Assembly (NCBI GenBank): GCA_964607575.1
Contig: CAZSLS010000248.1
Coordinates: forward strand, 1-9,066
Origin: BS750m-G57 sp964607575
GTDB taxonomy: Bacteria > Planctomycetota > Phycisphaerae > SM23-33
DNA length: 9,066 nucleotides
Direction: 5' to 3'
A program made the translations under genes and the position numbers. Each line of letters starts with the position of its first letter. The first letter of the stretch is position 1. This document shows positions 7,547 to 9,066 of this stretch, in pieces. The notes under the pieces are model-generated. The model searched no databases and had not been told where the DNA came from. It saw only the letters and a program-made list of their open reading frames with translations.

Positions 7547-7591
7547 GTACGGAATTAAAGGTGACGTAATCTTCCGTACCTCCAAGTACGG
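7547..7591 (-). promoter_or_regulatory. Leader with three related motifs and two alternative hairpins
   Basis: The minus strand carries CCGTACTTGGA twice (7591-7581 and 7552-7542) with an inverted copy GTACGGAA (7579-7572) between. The middle arm can pair with the upstream copy (CCGTACT/GGTACGG, loop TGGA) or with the downstream copy (GTACGGAA/TTCCGTAC, 17-nt loop), but not both. It could be an operator or an RNA switch. Confidence 0.4.
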
Positions 7592-7600
7592 CGACATTCT

Positions 7601-7628
7601 ATGATACCACATCCGGCCATTCTGACAA
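7601..7628 (-). promoter_or_regulatory. Candidate sigma70-like promoter for the giant gene
   Basis: On the minus strand, TTGTCA (7628-7623, 5 of 6 to the -35 consensus) is followed after 16 bp by TATCAT (7606-7601, 5 of 6 to the -10 consensus). Transcription would begin near 7594, giving a leader of about 93 nt. Its presence implies gene 1 can be transcribed separately from the upstream gene. Confidence 0.45.
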
Positions 7629-7647
7629 GAAGATTTCTACTGGAGAA

Positions 7648-7669
7648 TCACGCCGGATTTGCGGTGTGA
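7648..7669 (-). terminator. Stem-loop directly after the stop of the upstream gene
   Basis: On the minus strand TCACACCG (7669-7662) pairs with CGGCGTGA (7655-7648) with one A-C mismatch and a 6-nt loop, immediately after the TAA. Only TTCTCC follows, with no real T-tract, so this is at best a weak intrinsic terminator or a 3'-end stabilising hairpin. Confidence 0.35.
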
Positions 7670-9066
7670 TTACTGAAATGGTCCGGCCAATGCTCGGTCC
7701 AACGCTGATTCAGCCAGGATATCGATTAGCAAATCATCGCCAGCAGCATTGTCGCCCTGCAATACGCCTGTTAGTTCACGCTCGACAGAAGGCGTCGATA
7801 CCGGATGTTCATCAGCAACAGGCAAGGCGACCTTGCCCACCGATACGAACGGCAGAGGCGCCGCAGGCGTATTGACCGGCGATATAACTGCTTTCTCAGC
7901 ATCCATTAAAGCATCTGACGCCGGAGCAACATCGTCGGATTCAGGCTCAGCGCTTGCTAACGGTGAAGCTGCGGGCGGAGCGGGAGCCGGGACGGTCGGT
8001 GATTGGACTTCGTCGCCGAAGCGGCTTCGCATTAGCGCAAAGTCGCGCAAGCCCACGCGGCCGTCTCCGTCGAAGTCGGATGCAAGTGTTCCGATCCCGC
8101 CGCGCTGGCCGAACTGGCTCTTGAATGTATCGTACTCGGCCTGGCCGATCACGCCGTCGCCGCTTGTCTCGCCAACTGCGTTGCCATAGTAGAACAGGTC
8201 GGCGGCGCCGAGTCCGGTCTTACCGGTGGCGCGCACAGTCACTTCGACCCACTGGTTGGCGATGGCGCCGTCAGGCCAGATCAACTTCACGCGATCAGAT
8301 CCGCCGAAGCCTTCGCCCGGATGCACGCTGACGGTCGGAGCGGGACCGGCGGACCATGTGTCGGGATCGTCGGAAGCGTTAACTTTGATGATGAAATCGC
8401 CGGCTTTGGGAGTTCCGGTCATCCCGGCGATATCAACCATAATCCCGTTGATCCCGCGCGAGTAACTCGTGTAATTGGCCGCAGTAACCGAACCGCCGGG
8501 CAGCAGCGGTGTTTTGTCGGGGGCGACGGCCTGATTGTCGTCGCCGCCGGCGTCCCAGGATGAGTTGTTGTAGAACACGTGTCGACCGACAACTTCACTC
8601 GAAGATTCGACCGTAACGGTGAACGTGTCTTCGACCCAGGCGCCGTCGGGGTCGGTGGCGCGGATGGTGATATCGGCGACTCCGCTCCCGCCCGGGGAGT
8701 AGTCAAGAGTCAATTGCGCACCGACAACGCTCGCGGTAACCAGACCGGGATTCGTATTGTTAGACACCGAATACACAAGGCGATTGGCGTCAGCCGTACC
8801 GGACGTTGGATAGTCCGCACCCAGCCTCGCGTGCATGCCAGTCCACTGGACATCGCCGGCGGCTACAATCTGGACAAGATCCTTTTGCTCGAAGTACTCG
8901 ATAGTGCCTGAACCTACGCTCAGAACCACTGGTGCTCCGGTCAGGGAGGTGTCGTCCGGGGCGATCTCCTGCCATCCGGCGAATATCCACGTATCCAACG
9001 CCGCAAGATAGCCCGAGCCGGCGATGCCTTCGAAGATGGCGGCGTTGAGTTCGTCGTTAACGTCGG
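7670..9066 (-). CDS. C-terminal part of a secreted cadherin-like / FYNN-module / dockerin protein (5' end outside window)
   Basis: The frame stays open to the right edge and ends at TAA (7672-7670), leaving 464 residues; numbering here starts at D1 (9064). A TTG at 8998 is not a convincing start because 22 codons upstream are open and there is no reason to stop there. Modules: residues 1-90 unrecognised and Trp-containing; 92-152 the C-terminal half of a cadherin-like unit (NTNPGLV ... ADITIRATDPDG ... FTVTV); 160-300 a beta module starting GRHVFYNNSSWD with an NYTSYSRGINGIMVD core, which in planctomycete secreted proteins often precedes dockerins; 302-350 a dockerin-type EF-hand pair; about 352-390 a Pro/Ala/Glu-rich linker; then a tail ending in DLLIDILAESALDRALA, which could form an amphipathic helix. 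No cysteine was seen. The next gene downstream starts 168 bp away on the same strand and shares the cadherin-like fold, so the two may be functionally related. Precise function unknown. Confidence 0.92.
   Translation of the reverse strand, partial: DVNDELNAAIFEGIAGSGYLAALDTWIFAGWQEIAPDDTSLTGAPVVLSVGSGTIEYFEQKDLVQIVAAGDVQWTGMHARLGADYPTSGTADANRLVYSVSNNTNPGLVTASVVGAQLTLDYSPGGSGVADITIRATDPDGAWVEDTFTVTVESSSEVVGRHVFYNNSSWDAGGDDNQAVAPDKTPLLPGGSVTAANYTSYSRGINGIMVDIAGMTGTPKAGDFIIKVNASDDPDTWSAGPAPTVSVHPGEGFGGSDRVKLIWPDGAIANQWVEVTVRATGKTGLGAADLFYYGNAVGETSGDGVIGQAEYDTFKSQFGQRGGIGTLASDFDGDGRVGLRDFALMRSRFGDEVQSPTVPAPAPPAASPLASAEPESDDVAPASDALMDAEKAVISPVNTPAAPLPFVSVGKVALPVADEHPVSTPSVERELTGVLQGDNAAGDDLLIDILAESALDRALAGPFQ
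8015..8161 (-). other. Dockerin-type I calcium-binding pair
   Basis: The first EF-hand-like loop is GDGVIGQAEYDTFKSQFG (from residue 302), the second DFDGDGRVGLRDFALMRSRFG (from 330). The second has the full D-D-D-G pattern; the first is weaker because it lacks the leading Asp. Dockerins bind cohesins in cellulosomes, but planctomycete copies are widespread without an evident cohesin partner, and none is visible here. Confidence 0.88.
8165..8587 (-). other. GRHxFYNNS-type beta module
   Basis: Residues 160-300 of the partial protein: GRHVFYNNSSWD, AVAPDKTPLLPGG, ANYTSYSRGINGIMVDI, SVHPGEGFGGSDRVKLIWPD, NQWVEVTVRATGKTGL, FYYGNAVGET. I recognise this as a module that recurs near the C-terminus of planctomycete secreted proteins just before dockerin repeats. 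Its function is not established to my knowledge; a beta-sandwich is likely. Confidence 0.8.
8609..8791 (-). other. C-terminal half of a cadherin-like unit in the upstream gene
   Basis: Residues 92-152 of the partial protein run from DANRLVYSVSNNTNPGLV to WVEDTFTVTV. They align without gaps over 50 residues with R1 of the downstream gene (33 identities by hand). The usual first half (V-EDA-DTVIDLS-F) is not recognisable upstream; an unrelated-looking segment takes its place. Confidence 0.75.

Noticed and set aside
8996..8998. TTG as a start codon for the upstream gene.
   Set aside because: The frame continues open to the window edge and no ribosome binding site precedes the TTG; the real start is outside.

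Overview
The window is almost entirely filled by two large, same-strand (minus) genes for modular secreted proteins, both cut by the window edges. The protein families point to a planctomycete (Planctomycetota, perhaps Phycisphaerae-like). Gene 1 carries an LEPR-XLL N-terminal sorting motif. It also has lamin-tail (LTD), CotH kinase, chitobiase-C-terminal-like and cadherin-like modules. Gene 2 has the 'GRHxFYNNSxxD' beta module followed by a dockerin-type EF-hand pair. The lineage is inferred from domain content alone; there is no rRNA or housekeeping marker here.

Layout, read on the minus strand from high to low coordinates. (i) 9066-7670: the C-terminal 464 residues of a protein whose start lies beyond the right edge. 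It has an unrecognised Trp-containing segment, the C-terminal half of a cadherin-like unit, a FYNN-type beta module, a dockerin pair and a Pro/Ala-rich linker with a short helical tail. (ii) 7669-7502: a 168-bp intergenic region. It holds a stem-loop right after the upstream stop, a plausible sigma70-like promoter (TTGTCA-16-TATCAT), a leader with three copies of one motif that can form two mutually exclusive hairpins, and a Shine-Dalgarno-like site. (iii) 7501-1: a giant gene, open for 2,500 codons and continuing off the left edge.

Gene 1 order: LEPR-XLL; LTD1; a jelly-roll lead-in; LTD2; Gly-rich linker; beta-sandwich; jelly-roll; chitobiase-C-like; CotH kinase domain; second chitobiase-C-like; LTD3; LTD4; LTD5, interrupted by a concanavalin-like lectin domain; then four cadherin-like repeats of 98, 100, 100 and 100 residues.

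The two genes share the cadherin-like unit and probably encode extracellular or surface proteins. The CotH domain is the only part with a likely enzymatic role (protein phosphorylation); the rest looks like binding or scaffold modules. The most interesting points are the two apparent domain-in-domain insertions in gene 1 and the bistable-looking leader in front of it. I found no tRNA, rRNA, CRISPR array, transposase or other mobile element. The long plus-strand open frames are antisense shadows of the two genes.
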